Positions 1 to 7,937 of a stretch of DNA of 29,228 nucleotides are shown here, piece by piece. The notes beneath the pieces are model-generated. The model saw only the letters and a program-made list of their open reading frames with translations, made no database searches and was not told the DNA's origin. Source of the DNA: Albibeggiatoa sp964388965 (lineage in GTDB: Bacteria > Pseudomonadota > Gammaproteobacteria > Beggiatoales > Beggiatoaceae); assembly GCA_964388965.1 (NCBI GenBank), contig CAYMCP010000047.1:1-29228 (forward strand), read 5' to 3'. The position numbers and the translations under genes are program-made. The first letter of the stretch is position 1. Each line of letters opens with the position of its first letter.

Positions 1-875
1 CCCATGGTCACCGCTTTTGAGCGCACATCGCCAAGGCGTTCATAGACCGGCAATTCTTCTTGTTCACGAATGCGCAAAGCCTCATCGAGTTCTCCACGTC
101 TGTAGAGGATGTCGGCGATTCTGCCTTGCGCTTCTGCAATATTGCTTTCATGATCAAGACCACGATACAAATTAAGTGCTTGCTGAAAACAATCCATTGC
201 TTCATTCAATTCTCCAATCGCCGCGTGTAAATCGCCTAACTCCACTAATAGCGATGCTTTAAACCCTTCATTTAGTTCATTATTTTTTAAATATTCGCTT
301 AATTCTGCAATTCGTTTACGCCGCCGTTCTAGTTCTGTGGCTTCAACAAAATCAGACTGTGCCACTTGCTGCGTAATAGAAAAATTATCCACCTCTGCTT
401 GCACAGTGAAATCAAATACCCCAGACCGCCACGACCATAAATCAGGTGCTTGTGTGCCTAATTGCTTGAGCAAACCCGCATCTAACCATAAAACTAAGGT
501 AGCAGGACAAGCCGCAGCCAATGCTTCACGCCGATGATTTAATTCCCGTATCCATTGCAAACGCTGCTCAACTTGCCAAACAGGTAACTCTAATACATGA
601 ATAACCGTTTTTGGTTTGGCTAACTCATGTAAACGCTGCTTTAATTGCGAGACATCTTCAAGTCCTTCACGCTCGACATACAACCTTTGCATTTCAGGCA
701 ACAACGCACCCAAACGCGACACATACAAATCACGATAATATTGCTGATTAAACAAGGCAATAAGCAAATGAAAACCCTTAGCTGCAAACGCTTTTACCAA
801 TTTATCAAATTCAACTGCATGTTGTTGGGTTAAATGGTCAGCATGGGCATTATACGGCGCGAGGCGAAAAGTCAT
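1..875 (-). CDS. TPR-repeat protein with N-terminal NTPase-like domain (partial, runs off left edge)
   Basis: The frame is open from the ATG at 875 to base 1 (291 codons, no stop), so the C-terminus is missing. Residues 1 to about 180 form an alpha/beta domain with hydrophobic strands (FHLLIALFN, KTVIHVLELP, ATLVLWLDAG) and the phrase APDLWSWRSGVFDF. I have the impression this phrase recurs in STAND-type multidomain proteins, but no Walker A or B motif is visible. From about residue 195 the sequence is helical, with TPR-like units such as LGDLHAAIGELNEAMDCFQQALNLY and EAQGRIADILYRRGELDEALRIREQ. The start overlaps the end of the upstream ATPase gene by 26 bp, which implies translational coupling and a joint function. 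TPRs usually bind partner proteins. What this pair senses or acts on cannot be read from the sequence. Confidence 0.75.
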   Translation of the reverse strand, partial: MTFRLAPYNAHADHLTQQHAVEFDKLVKAFAAKGFHLLIALFNQQYYRDLYVSRLGALLPEMQRLYVEREGLEDVSQLKQRLHELAKPKTVIHVLELPVWQVEQRLQWIRELNHRREALAAACPATLVLWLDAGLLKQLGTQAPDLWSWRSGVFDFTVQAEVDNFSITQQVAQSDFVEATELERRRKRIAELSEYLKNNELNEGFKASLLVELGDLHAAIGELNEAMDCFQQALNLYRGLDHESNIAEAQGRIADILYRRGELDEALRIREQEELPVYERLGDVRSKAVTM

Positions 876-2205
876 TTAATGCCTCCTGATAGGCGGGAAG
901 AAGGCGAATAGCAGGATGTGGTTCTCGCCAAAAATTGTTATATTCCAAGACAATGGTTTGATATAAAAAATGCCGTACTCGCTCGGAATTTAACTCGGCT
1001 TGATGGGTGTGGTCAATCTGCACTAATAAAGGATAATCGCTGGTATCTAATAGACGTTTATAATCTATGGCTAAATCTTTTATAGCTAAATCAACAGCTT
1101 GTTGGTCTAATTGGTCAAATTGCATATTCAAATACGCATAATACACCAAACGCAATAATTCACGCGGACATCCCCCTGAATATTCAATTAATTTGTCAGC
1201 TAAATCGGGATGAGTAAAAAATTTTGCAGAAAAACGCTTGAACAACATCTCACGCATGATTTTTTGATTATCGGGCAAAGGATTTTTATCTCTATCATGC
1301 AGTTTAATCATGGGTAAAATAGTTTTTGTGAAACTGCGATGAATTTGATTTTGTTCATAAAATAAGTGAATAGGGGCGCAATATACAAAATAACCCTGAA
1401 TTTGGGTTAATTGATGGACATCTTTAACAAAAAAGTTAATTCCATCTTCATTGCGTAAACGGTCAGTGCCGTCTATCACAAATAAAATTTTCCGACCTTT
1501 AGCTGCTTTTTGTATAGCATCTTCCGCAGCAACTACGCAACGATTAAAGGCTTCGGCAAACTGGCTAAAAGTGCTGATAATTACATTGCGAAATTCTTGC
1601 TTGTAAGTGCTATTGCTCTGCATAAAACCTGTCATGCTGGTAAATAAAGAGCTTAAAAATGGAACTCCAGTTTTAATTTCAGCACCTGAGCGGATTTCAC
1701 TAGCAATGGTTTTGATTTTTTCATTAGTTTCAATGCGTTCCTTAAACCAATTTTCCAAACTATCCAATAAAATTTTATCGACATGTATGTTTTGGGTTTC
1801 TAAGGTTTTAAACAGTTGTTTTGCTAAGGCTAACAATACGTCAGCATAAGTTAAGTTATTAATATCTAACTCTTTTAAAACATCTAAAAATACTACAAAA
1901 AATAAATTATCAGCATTTAATTTCTTAGCAACACGACGTAACTCGGTACTTTTACCGCAACCAATATGTCCACAAAATAAAGTATAAATACTCGATTTAG
2001 CTAATCTTATGGGCAATTTGAAATTATCAGGATCAGAGGTATTGACAAACAAATGACGATACAATTCAAACATTTTAAAATCACCACGCGCATCTAGGGT
2101 ATCCTGATAACGTGGGTCATCACTATCTAAGGCTTCTTCAAAGTCTAAAGCTGCCATCGCTTCGTAAATGTCTTCAAATTCTTGAAAATCTGTAAAATCT
2201 GTCAT
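850..2205 (-). CDS. AAA/STAND-like P-loop ATPase
   Basis: This 451-aa protein has a Walker A motif, GHIGCGKST (79-87), and a Walker B, ILFVIDGTDR (241-250), with the acidic pair separated as in AAA/STAND ATPases. SGGCPRELLRL (344-354) resembles the GxP/sensor-2 region that contacts nucleotide in STAND-like NTPases. Residues 1-60 are acidic and helical. No DNA-binding, protease, nuclease or membrane domain is visible, so it may be a regulatory ATPase acting with the TPR protein whose start it overlaps. The start at 2205 has a GAGG ribosome site five bases upstream. Similar ATPase/TPR pairs could belong to signalling or conflict systems, but that is inference. Family-level ATPase assignment is sound; biological role is unknown. 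Confidence 0.75.
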   Translation of the reverse strand: MTDFTDFQEFEDIYEAMAALDFEEALDSDDPRYQDTLDARGDFKMFELYRHLFVNTSDPDNFKLPIRLAKSSIYTLFCGHIGCGKSTELRRVAKKLNADNLFFVVFLDVLKELDINNLTYADVLLALAKQLFKTLETQNIHVDKILLDSLENWFKERIETNEKIKTIASEIRSGAEIKTGVPFLSSLFTSMTGFMQSNSTYKQEFRNVIISTFSQFAEAFNRCVVAAEDAIQKAAKGRKILFVIDGTDRLRNEDGINFFVKDVHQLTQIQGYFVYCAPIHLFYEQNQIHRSFTKTILPMIKLHDRDKNPLPDNQKIMREMLFKRFSAKFFTHPDLADKLIEYSGGCPRELLRLVYYAYLNMQFDQLDQQAVDLAIKDLAIDYKRLLDTSDYPLLVQIDHTHQAELNSERVRHFLYQTIVLEYNNFWREPHPAIRLLPAYQEALNDFSPRAV

Positions 2206-2407
2206 ACTTGCCTCGTAATAATATTAAACCGTTCAAAACTGCTATTATTTTAACATGTACAGCCAATTGCTTAAACTAAGATGGTTGTTTTTAAAATAAA
2301 AAATAGTGCTCATGATAAATTTTCTCTGATTTGCTTTTCATTTTATTGTTTCGTATCTCATTTTCTCATCATCAGACTCTTTGCAAAAGCTCGCTTCTTT
2401 TAAATTT

Positions 2408-2413
2408 TATAAT
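2408..2413 (+). promoter_or_regulatory. possible -10 box for cvpA-purF
   Basis: A TATAAT hexamer lies 38 bp upstream of the cvpA start in a very AT-rich intergenic region (2206-2451). No convincing -35 element sits at 16-18 bp, so this is only a candidate. The rest of this 246-bp divergent gap shows no other structure I can support. Confidence 0.3.
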
Positions 2414-2451
2414 CTGCTAAAATCACGATTTTCGCTAGCAAACACTATTTT

Positions 2452-2946
2452 ATGAATGGGCTAGATTTTATTCTCCTGCTCGTACTCTCTGGTTTGGCAG
2501 GATACAGCTATTTTTACAGAGGACTTGTACAAGAAGTCTTATCGCTAGCGGCGTGGTTAATCGCGTTTACTGTTACAATATCCTTTTTACACCCATTTTC
2601 ATCCATTATAGCTAACTTTGTCCCCTATCTTGATTTACGTTTGGCCATCTCTATGCCGCTACTCTTTATTCTCAGTTTCATCCCAATACTATGGATTAAT
2701 TACCTAATTATAGATAGCCTAAATAGGCAAAAAATCTTAAATTCAGATCGAATAATCGTTACAATATTAGCATTTATACGCGGCTCAATAATACTGATAT
2801 TTATTTTATTTTTAATCACATTAACGGATTTTTTGCAAACCAATCAATGGTGGCAATCATCCATTATTATTCAACAGTTTACTAGGATTGCAGCAATCAT
2901 TGTGCAACCGTTACCATCAGATATTGTACAAGCATTTCACTTTTAA
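2452..2946 (+). CDS. cvpA: CvpA family membrane protein
   Basis: This 164-aa protein has four hydrophobic segments and the CvpA signature start (MNGLDFILLLVLSGLAGYSYFYRGLVQEVLSLAAW), including the conserved RG and E of the first loop. CvpA is an inner-membrane protein required for colicin V production in E. coli and is classically found just upstream of purF, as here (27 bp to the purF start). Its biochemical activity is not established. The ATG at 2452 has no clear Shine-Dalgarno sequence, but it matches the usual family N-terminus and length. Probably co-transcribed with purF. Confidence 0.9.
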   Translation: MNGLDFILLLVLSGLAGYSYFYRGLVQEVLSLAAWLIAFTVTISFLHPFSSIIANFVPYLDLRLAISMPLLFILSFIPILWINYLIIDSLNRQKILNSDRIIVTILAFIRGSIILIFILFLITLTDFLQTNQWWQSSIIIQQFTRIAAIIVQPLPSDIVQAFHF

Positions 2947-2973
2947 TTAATGTTTTGTCTGAGGATAGAGATC

Positions 2974-4485
2974 ATGTGCGGAATTATAGGCATTGTAGGT
3001 AAGTCAGTTGTTAATCAAACGATTTTCGACGGATTAACCGTGTTACAACATCGCGGACAAGATGCGGCTGGTATTGTCACTTGTGATAGTCAACGTTTTT
3101 ATTTACGCAAAAATAATGGATTAGTAAGAGATGTATTTCATACGCGCCACATGTTAAATTTAAAAGGTAATATGGGAATCGGTCACGTTCGTTATCCGAC
3201 GGCAGGCTGTGATTCGAGTGCTGAAGCACAACCATTTTACGTTAATACACCTTACGGTATTTCCTTAGCACATAATGGTAATTTAACCAATGTAGATGAA
3301 TTAAAAAAAAATTTATATCAAGAAGATTTCCGCCATATTAATACTGATTCTGACTCTGAAATTTTACTCAACGTTTTCGCTCATGAATTACAGAAAATTG
3401 GTAAATTACATCTTGATCAAGAAGATATTTTCACTGCAATCAAAGGGGTACAAAGCCGATGCCGTGGCGGATATGCTGTTGTAGCGATGATTATGGGTTA
3501 TGGCATTGTTGGCTTTCGTGATCCCTATGGCATTCGTCCTATTATTTTTGGTAAGCGCAAAACGGAGAAAGGTACTGAATACGCCATTGTATCGGAAAGT
3601 GCTGCTTTAAATATTTTAGGTTTTGAAATTGTACGCGATATAAATGCTGGTGAAGCAATATTTATTAATGCGAAAGGTCAATTATATTCACGCCAATGCG
3701 CTAAAAATGCGTTAATGTCACCTTGTATTTTTGAAATCGTTTACATGGCGCGTCCAGATTCAATTATTGATGGTATTTCAGTGTACAAAGCGCGAATGAG
3801 AATGGGTAAATATTTAGCTAAAAAAATTCTCAAAACTTATCCCGACCATGATATTGATGTCGTGATACCGATTCCTGATACAAGCCGTACTTCTGCGTTG
3901 CAATTGGCGAATGTATTAGGCGTTAAATATCGAGAAGGTTTTGTAAAAAATCGTTATATTCCACGCACATTTATTATGCCGGGTCAAAGTCAGCGTAAAA
4001 AATCAGTGCGACAAAAACTTAACGCAATTGAATTAGAATTTTCTGGTAAAAATGTATTATTGGTAGACGATTCTATTGTACGCGGTACGACATGCAAGCA
4101 GATTATTCAAATGGCGCGTGAGGCAGGCGCAAAGAAAGTTTATTTTGCCTCCGCTGCTCCTCCCGTGCGTTATCCTAATGTGTATGGTATTGATATGCCT
4201 TCAGTTAATGAATTATTGGCGCATAATCGCACGACTAAGGAAATTGCAAGTAAAATTGGTGCAGATTGGTTAATTTATCAGAATTTGGATGATTTAATTG
4301 CAGCAGCACGTAAAGGCAATAAATACATTAAGCAGTTTGATACATCTTGTTTTGATGGACGTTATGTGACAGGCGATATAGATGAGAAATATTTAGCTTT
4401 GGTCGAATCATTGCGCAATGACGACGCTAAGACTGAGCGTAATAAAAATCATGCAGAAGTGCTTGAATTGCATAATGTTGGTTAA
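2974..4485 (+). CDS. purF: amidophosphoribosyltransferase
   Basis: PurF makes 5-phosphoribosylamine from PRPP and glutamine, the first committed step of purine synthesis. The start at 2974 is chosen because the enzyme needs Cys2 as N-terminal nucleophile after Met removal, and the sequence there reads MCGIIGIVG. The longer frame from 2950 would bury this cysteine. An Ntn-hydrolase glutaminase domain (HRGQDAAGI, GHVRYPTAG, HNGNLTN) is followed by a phosphoribosyltransferase domain with the PRPP loop VLLVDDSIVRGTTC. Length of 503 aa is normal for proteobacterial PurF. It follows cvpA directly, the usual order. Nothing appears truncated. Confidence 0.97.
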   Translation: MCGIIGIVGKSVVNQTIFDGLTVLQHRGQDAAGIVTCDSQRFYLRKNNGLVRDVFHTRHMLNLKGNMGIGHVRYPTAGCDSSAEAQPFYVNTPYGISLAHNGNLTNVDELKKNLYQEDFRHINTDSDSEILLNVFAHELQKIGKLHLDQEDIFTAIKGVQSRCRGGYAVVAMIMGYGIVGFRDPYGIRPIIFGKRKTEKGTEYAIVSESAALNILGFEIVRDINAGEAIFINAKGQLYSRQCAKNALMSPCIFEIVYMARPDSIIDGISVYKARMRMGKYLAKKILKTYPDHDIDVVIPIPDTSRTSALQLANVLGVKYREGFVKNRYIPRTFIMPGQSQRKKSVRQKLNAIELEFSGKNVLLVDDSIVRGTTCKQIIQMAREAGAKKVYFASAAPPVRYPNVYGIDMPSVNELLAHNRTTKEIASKIGADWLIYQNLDDLIAAARKGNKYIKQFDTSCFDGRYVTGDIDEKYLALVESLRNDDAKTERNKNHAEVLELHNVG

Positions 4486-4626
4486 TTTTTTTCGTTTTTT
4501 GCTAAGGTGTATGACACTTTTTTTTATATTGCTTGTACACCTGTTTATCTACCGAGATACCAAGCCAACATGTTTAAAGACAAGCCTAAAACTTGAGACT
4601 TGCCTTTTTTTGCACATTATTAAAAG

Positions 4627-5850
4627 TTAATTAGAAGTAAATTCTGGATATGCCTCTAAACCACATTCAGAAATATCCAAGCCTTCAAACTCTTCTTCTT
4701 GACCAACACGCAAGCCCATTGCCAATTTTAACAACATCCAAACTACACTAGAGGTAATAAATACCCACGCAAAAATAACTATCACACCAATTAATTGCAC
4801 TCTAAATGAGGCACCCGGCGTAGAAAGTGGGACTGCCAGCAACCCCCAAATCCCAGCAATACCATGTGCTGAAATCGCACCAACAGGATCGTCGATCTTG
4901 TTTTTCTCCAACTCTAAAATTGCAAAAATGACTAACACACCCGCAACCGAACCAATGAGTAATGCGACACTTGGCGTTGGCGTATTTGGTGCGGCAGTAA
5001 TGGCAACTAAGCCTGCTAATGCACCATTTAATACCATCGTTAAATCCCCTTTGCCAAATAAGGTACGCGATGTCAATAAAGCAGCGATTAAACCACCAGC
5101 AGCCGCTAAGTTAGTATTTACAAACACTAATGCAACAATATTCGCATCATCAAAGGTACTAATTTTTAATTGTGAGCCACCATTAAAACCAAACCAGCCT
5201 AACCATAAAATAAATATTCCCAAAGTCGCTAATGGTAAATTAGCACCCGGCATCGCGCTAATACGTCCATCTTTACCATATTTACCGGTTCTAGGACCTA
5301 ATAAAATAACCGCAGATAAAGCAGCAGCAGCACCTGCTAAATGTACAACGCCTGAGCCTGCAAAATCGCTAAAACCCATCTGATTCAAAAAACCACCTCC
5401 CCAATGCCAATAGCCTTGAACAGGATAAATAATACTCGTCATCGCTAAACAGAATAGGAAAAATGCCCATAATTTCATGCGTTCAGCGACTGCACCAGAG
5501 ATAATTGATGTAGCAGTTGCAACAAATACGACTTGAAAAAAGAAATCCGCCATTTTGGAGTAATTCGCTGTGGTATCAGGGGAATTTTCTGCGCCAATAC
5601 CAAAGCCAAAACTAGGAATGATACCGCTTTCCGTACCGCCACCGTACATAACTTGGTAACCTACAAAAAAATACATCACACAAGCAATTGCATACGCTGA
5701 GACGTTTTTCAATAAAATTTCGACCGTGTTTTTAGAGCGGACTAGCCCTGCTTCCAGCATAGCAAATCCTGCCGCCATCCACATCACTAACGCGCCACAC
5801 AGCAATAAATACAGCGTGTTAAGCGCGTATTCTAATTGATTTGCATCCAT
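4627..5850 (-). CDS. amtB: ammonium transporter
   Basis: Amt/Rh-family channel of 407 aa with about 11 membrane segments. Visible hallmarks are the conserved Asp162 in SDFAGSGVVH, the twin pore histidines His170 and His329 (GAISAHGIAG), and the opening LLCGALVMWMAAGFAMLEAGLVRSKN. No cleavable signal peptide precedes the first membrane segment, unlike E. coli AmtB. It is the last gene of the minus-strand nitrogen-fixation cluster, 102 bp beyond the SIR2-like gene, with a GAGG ribosome site. The gap contains a palindromic repeat that could affect read-through. A GlnK gene normally accompanies amtB, but none is nearby, so its PII regulator must be elsewhere. Ammonium scavenging suits a diazotroph that leaks fixed nitrogen. 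Confidence 0.95.
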   Translation of the reverse strand: MDANQLEYALNTLYLLLCGALVMWMAAGFAMLEAGLVRSKNTVEILLKNVSAYAIACVMYFFVGYQVMYGGGTESGIIPSFGFGIGAENSPDTTANYSKMADFFFQVVFVATATSIISGAVAERMKLWAFFLFCLAMTSIIYPVQGYWHWGGGFLNQMGFSDFAGSGVVHLAGAAAALSAVILLGPRTGKYGKDGRISAMPGANLPLATLGIFILWLGWFGFNGGSQLKISTFDDANIVALVFVNTNLAAAGGLIAALLTSRTLFGKGDLTMVLNGALAGLVAITAAPNTPTPSVALLIGSVAGVLVIFAILELEKNKIDDPVGAISAHGIAGIWGLLAVPLSTPGASFRVQLIGVIVIFAWVFITSSVVWMLLKLAMGLRVGQEEEFEGLDISECGLEAYPEFTSN

Positions 5851-5863
5851 TTACAGCCTCCTC

Positions 5864-5885
5864 ATTTCTTGAGAATTTCTTGAGA
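5864..5885. repeat. 11-bp tandem duplication upstream of amtB
   Basis: ATTTCTTGAGA occurs twice head-to-tail immediately upstream of the amtB ribosome site. It may be a chance duplication or part of the 5' leader. No known operator is recognised. Confidence 0.5.
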
Positions 5886-5903
5886 ATTTAATTATTTGGA
5901 ACA

Positions 5904-5940
5904 GCACAAAACTTGTTTTGCAAAATAAATTTTGTACACC
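5904..5940. repeat. dispersed double-palindrome repeat, copy 1
   Basis: Reads CACAAAACTTGTTTTG followed directly by CAAAATAAATTTTG, two adjacent hairpins whose outer ends are also roughly inverted. It is the same family as the copies at 14723-15017 and 26156-26198. It lies between the SIR2-like gene and amtB, so hairpins formed in the transcript could modulate amtB expression. Confidence 0.7.
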
Positions 5941-5952
5941 TATATTATTTTT

Positions 5953-6804
5953 TTAAGCCGCTTGAGCCACACTTTCAACACCCGCCGCTTGCAGTAAGTC
6001 GGGAATATCTGCCTCAATAATTTCAATATTTTGCCGCGCACAAAAACGTTTTTCCTTGTCACTCGCAGCAGGCAATAAAATATACCCTTTTGGCTCGCCC
6101 GCCGCAAAAGTAATATCAGCCATTACCATGCGCTCCGTATCACGCTGCAAACGTAAGCCCATAAATACATACTGTTTTTGCTGACGATATTCTTTTAAAA
6201 ACACGGGAATGCCAAAACCACCCATTAACTCGGTGATATAATCCACATAATCTGCGTCAGAGGCAATAAAGTGCGGTTCTGGAACGGGTGAACCCATTGG
6301 TTTAAATAAAATCGGTTTAGATGGATTAGTCGTGCCGATAGTGATCTCTTTGTAATTTTCACCGTCATAATCGAACAATTTAAAACGGTAATCTGTACCA
6401 CTAATTCGCGCCAGACCTAAAATTAAAGTATGTGGACGGGTTTGATAAGCATTTTGTAATAATAAATCTCTATTAATATCAATAATATAAGGTAAATCTA
6501 AACCTATTAACCAATCATACAATGCTGGCGTTGACCACTGTGTTTCCTGATAAGTTTTAACTAAAAATTGCGTAATAAAGCGACGACCTCGTTTTAATTC
6601 TAAATTCATCGCGGCACGAGGGAACTCATACATAAGTTTAGGTGCCATTGGCTTACCGTTATTCATAGCATAAATAAGGCTATCGCTATCGGCTGGAATC
6701 GACTCACCTGCGGCATTTTTTGAACCATTTAATGCGTAATGTCCAAGATAAGGTACAATTTGTCCCTGTTTAATGCCATCAATAATCATGTTTAAATCTG
6801 TCAT
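5953..6804 (-). CDS. nif-associated SIR2-like protein, apparently degenerate
   Basis: This 283-aa protein resembles SIR2-type NAD-binding proteins by pattern. It has an N-terminal IKQGQIVPYLGHYAL where SIR2 has a G-A-G loop, PYIIDINRDLLLQNA near the usual TNYD motif, and KPMGSPVPEPHFIASDADY where SIR2-like proteins have KxHGS followed by a dY segment. The GAG loop and catalytic His both appear replaced (GHY; M for H), so deacylase or NADase activity is doubtful. The ATG at 6804 is preferred over a GTG at 6810 because GGAG lies five bases upstream; it overlaps the tail of nifQ, so the genes are coupled. I recall SIR2-annotated genes in nif clusters of other diazotrophs, but no function is established. 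Family call is moderate; operon membership is clear. Confidence 0.6.
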   Translation of the reverse strand: MTDLNMIIDGIKQGQIVPYLGHYALNGSKNAAGESIPADSDSLIYAMNNGKPMAPKLMYEFPRAAMNLELKRGRRFITQFLVKTYQETQWSTPALYDWLIGLDLPYIIDINRDLLLQNAYQTRPHTLILGLARISGTDYRFKLFDYDGENYKEITIGTTNPSKPILFKPMGSPVPEPHFIASDADYVDYITELMGGFGIPVFLKEYRQQKQYVFMGLRLQRDTERMVMADITFAAGEPKGYILLPAASDKEKRFCARQNIEIIEADIPDLLQAAGVESVAQAA

Positions 6805-6806
6805 CT

Positions 6807-7403
6807 TCACTCCTCAGAGCCAAAGCAATTATCATAGTCTGCGCACATTTCACACGATGGTGCACGACAAACATAAATGCCTTCACTAATACATAGTTGT
6901 TTATAAAAGAATTTTTTCCATTTCATATCACGGGTATTTTTTGCCGCCAACGTTGGAAAATTATATTTAATTAAATTCGTTAAATCTGCACGTTGCCATA
7001 AGCCTAAATCTTGCCACAAATGGTCTGATGCCATACAACCTGCAATTAAAATATCAGCTATCCATTCGCGTTCTTTTTCATTATCGCGGCGATGGGTTAA
7101 AAAAAGTCTTTTTAAATCATCCATTTCTATAGTTTTTTGTTGATTATCGACTTCAGTACCAGAATCAATGGGCAACTGACAACCAGTGAAATGGTATTGT
7201 AGTAATTGTTTAAAATCACTACGACTTAAACCTAAACGGTTAGGCATTGCGCCTTGTCCCTTGTATAAACTACTAATCATACAAGCTAAGGCACGACTAT
7301 TGGGTAAACCTTGACTATGTTGCATCAAGTTACCATAAATATTTTGATTTTGTTTAATTTTATTATTAATCAAATTTGTATTATACGTGACGGCATAATC
7401 CAT
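6807..7403 (-). CDS. nifQ: NifQ, molybdenum donor for FeMo-co synthesis
   Basis: NifQ is an iron-sulfur protein that passes molybdenum to the NifEN/NifH scaffold during FeMo-cofactor assembly. The diagnostic C-terminal cysteine cluster is complete: Cys179-x4-Cys184-x2-Cys187-x5-Cys193 within CRAPSCEMCADYDNCFG. The central segment ERE-WIADILIAGCMASDHLWQDLGL is also typical. Length of 198 aa fits the family. The start at 7403 has AAGGA eight bases upstream. The stop overlaps the SIR2-like gene. Presence of NifQ implies a molybdenum nitrogenase in this organism, although nifHDKENB are outside the window. Confidence 0.93.
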   Translation of the reverse strand: MDYAVTYNTNLINNKIKQNQNIYGNLMQHSQGLPNSRALACMISSLYKGQGAMPNRLGLSRSDFKQLLQYHFTGCQLPIDSGTEVDNQQKTIEMDDLKRLFLTHRRDNEKEREWIADILIAGCMASDHLWQDLGLWQRADLTNLIKYNFPTLAAKNTRDMKWKKFFYKQLCISEGIYVCRAPSCEMCADYDNCFGSEE

Positions 7404-7429
7404 GTTATTTTTCCTTAAAATTAAGATTA

Positions 7430-7480
7430 GCAGTCCTTAAAAGTGCAAATAAACAAGTTATTTTAAAATCTTAGGACTGC
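7430..7480. promoter_or_regulatory. long-loop inverted repeat between FeSII gene and nifQ
   Basis: GCAGTCCT (7430-7437) and AGGACTGC (7473-7480) are perfect complements, with further TAAAA/TTTTA pairing inside. No T-run follows on the minus strand, so it is not a standard terminator. It fills the 95-bp gap ahead of nifQ and could be an mRNA processing or stability element. Confidence 0.5.
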
Positions 7481-7498
7481 CATCCAACGATTTGTTAG

Positions 7499-7849
7499 TT
7501 AGGTGTACTCAACCAAAATATCCTCATCACGCATAATCATCTGACAAGCTAAACGCCATGAAGGTGGTTGATCGCCGACTTCAGCTTTTTCAATTTCTTC
7601 AGACGTTAATTTACCAATTTGTTTCAGCACTACTTTTTCTTTCTCAGTCAAAAAACTACCCATACGTGGCTTGTCAGATAGGCTAGTGACTTTAATCACA
7701 CATGTGCCACATTCACCATCCGCACATTCAAAATTAATGGGAATTTTATGCTCACGAGCAATAGACAAGATATTTTCTTTGTGACTACCAGCAACAGCAT
7801 AAACGGTTTTGTCACGGTAATTTGGATTACTAAACGTAATATTTGGCAT
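7499..7849 (-). CDS. [2Fe-2S] ferredoxin, Shethna protein II (FeSII)-like
   Basis: A 116-aa plant/adrenodoxin-type [2Fe-2S] ferredoxin with ligands Cys42, Cys47, Cys50 and Cys102 (ECADGECGTC; WRLACQ). Between the third and fourth cysteines is a long insertion with FLTEKEKVVLKQIGKL, unlike the two neighbouring ferredoxins. From memory, Azotobacter FeSII shares this insertion (LLTDKERNVLKSVGKL) and the ends PPTYRLACQ and DEDLLVEF, matching PPSWRLACQ and DEDILVEY here. FeSII binds both nitrogenase components under oxidative stress and holds them in an inactive, oxygen-protected complex; the lysine-rich insertion is implicated in that contact. The ATG at 7849 is chosen over an upstream GTG (7858) because GGAG is eight bases before it. 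Context with nifQ, nifO and a flavodiiron protein supports the call. Confidence 0.88.
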   Translation of the reverse strand: MPNITFSNPNYRDKTVYAVAGSHKENILSIAREHKIPINFECADGECGTCVIKVTSLSDKPRMGSFLTEKEKVVLKQIGKLTSEEIEKAEVGDQPPSWRLACQMIMRDEDILVEYT

Positions 7850-7899
7850 AATGTACACTCCATTTTTTTAGATAAAGACGCGGATCATTAATACTACAC

Positions 7900-7918
7900 T
7901 CCAACGGAAACCGTTGGA
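7900..7918. promoter_or_regulatory. perfect hairpin between ferredoxin and FeSII genes
   Basis: TCCAACGG-AAA-CCGTTGGA is an 8-bp perfect GC-containing stem with a 3-base loop. There is no following U-tract on the minus strand. It sits between two ferredoxin genes and could be a 3' stabiliser of the upstream message or a weak attenuator. Confidence 0.6.
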
Positions 7919-7937
7919 ACGAGTTAAAAAATTAAAC

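Noticed and set aside
8..205. 65-codon frame on the minus strand at the left end
   Set aside because: It overlaps the long TPR frame (1-875), which shows clear repeat structure and remains open across the whole stretch.
2950..2973. Upstream ATG for purF
   Set aside because: It would extend the protein beyond the Met-Cys that must become the N-terminal nucleophile.
4486..4626. Terminator between purF and amtB
   Set aside because: There is a T-run at about 4604-4611, but only a 4-bp CAAG/CTTG pairing before it; no stable stem could be drawn.
4898..5383. 161-codon plus-strand frame inside amtB
   Set aside because: It is antisense to a well-conserved transporter; the composition is a mirror of membrane codons and has no motif.
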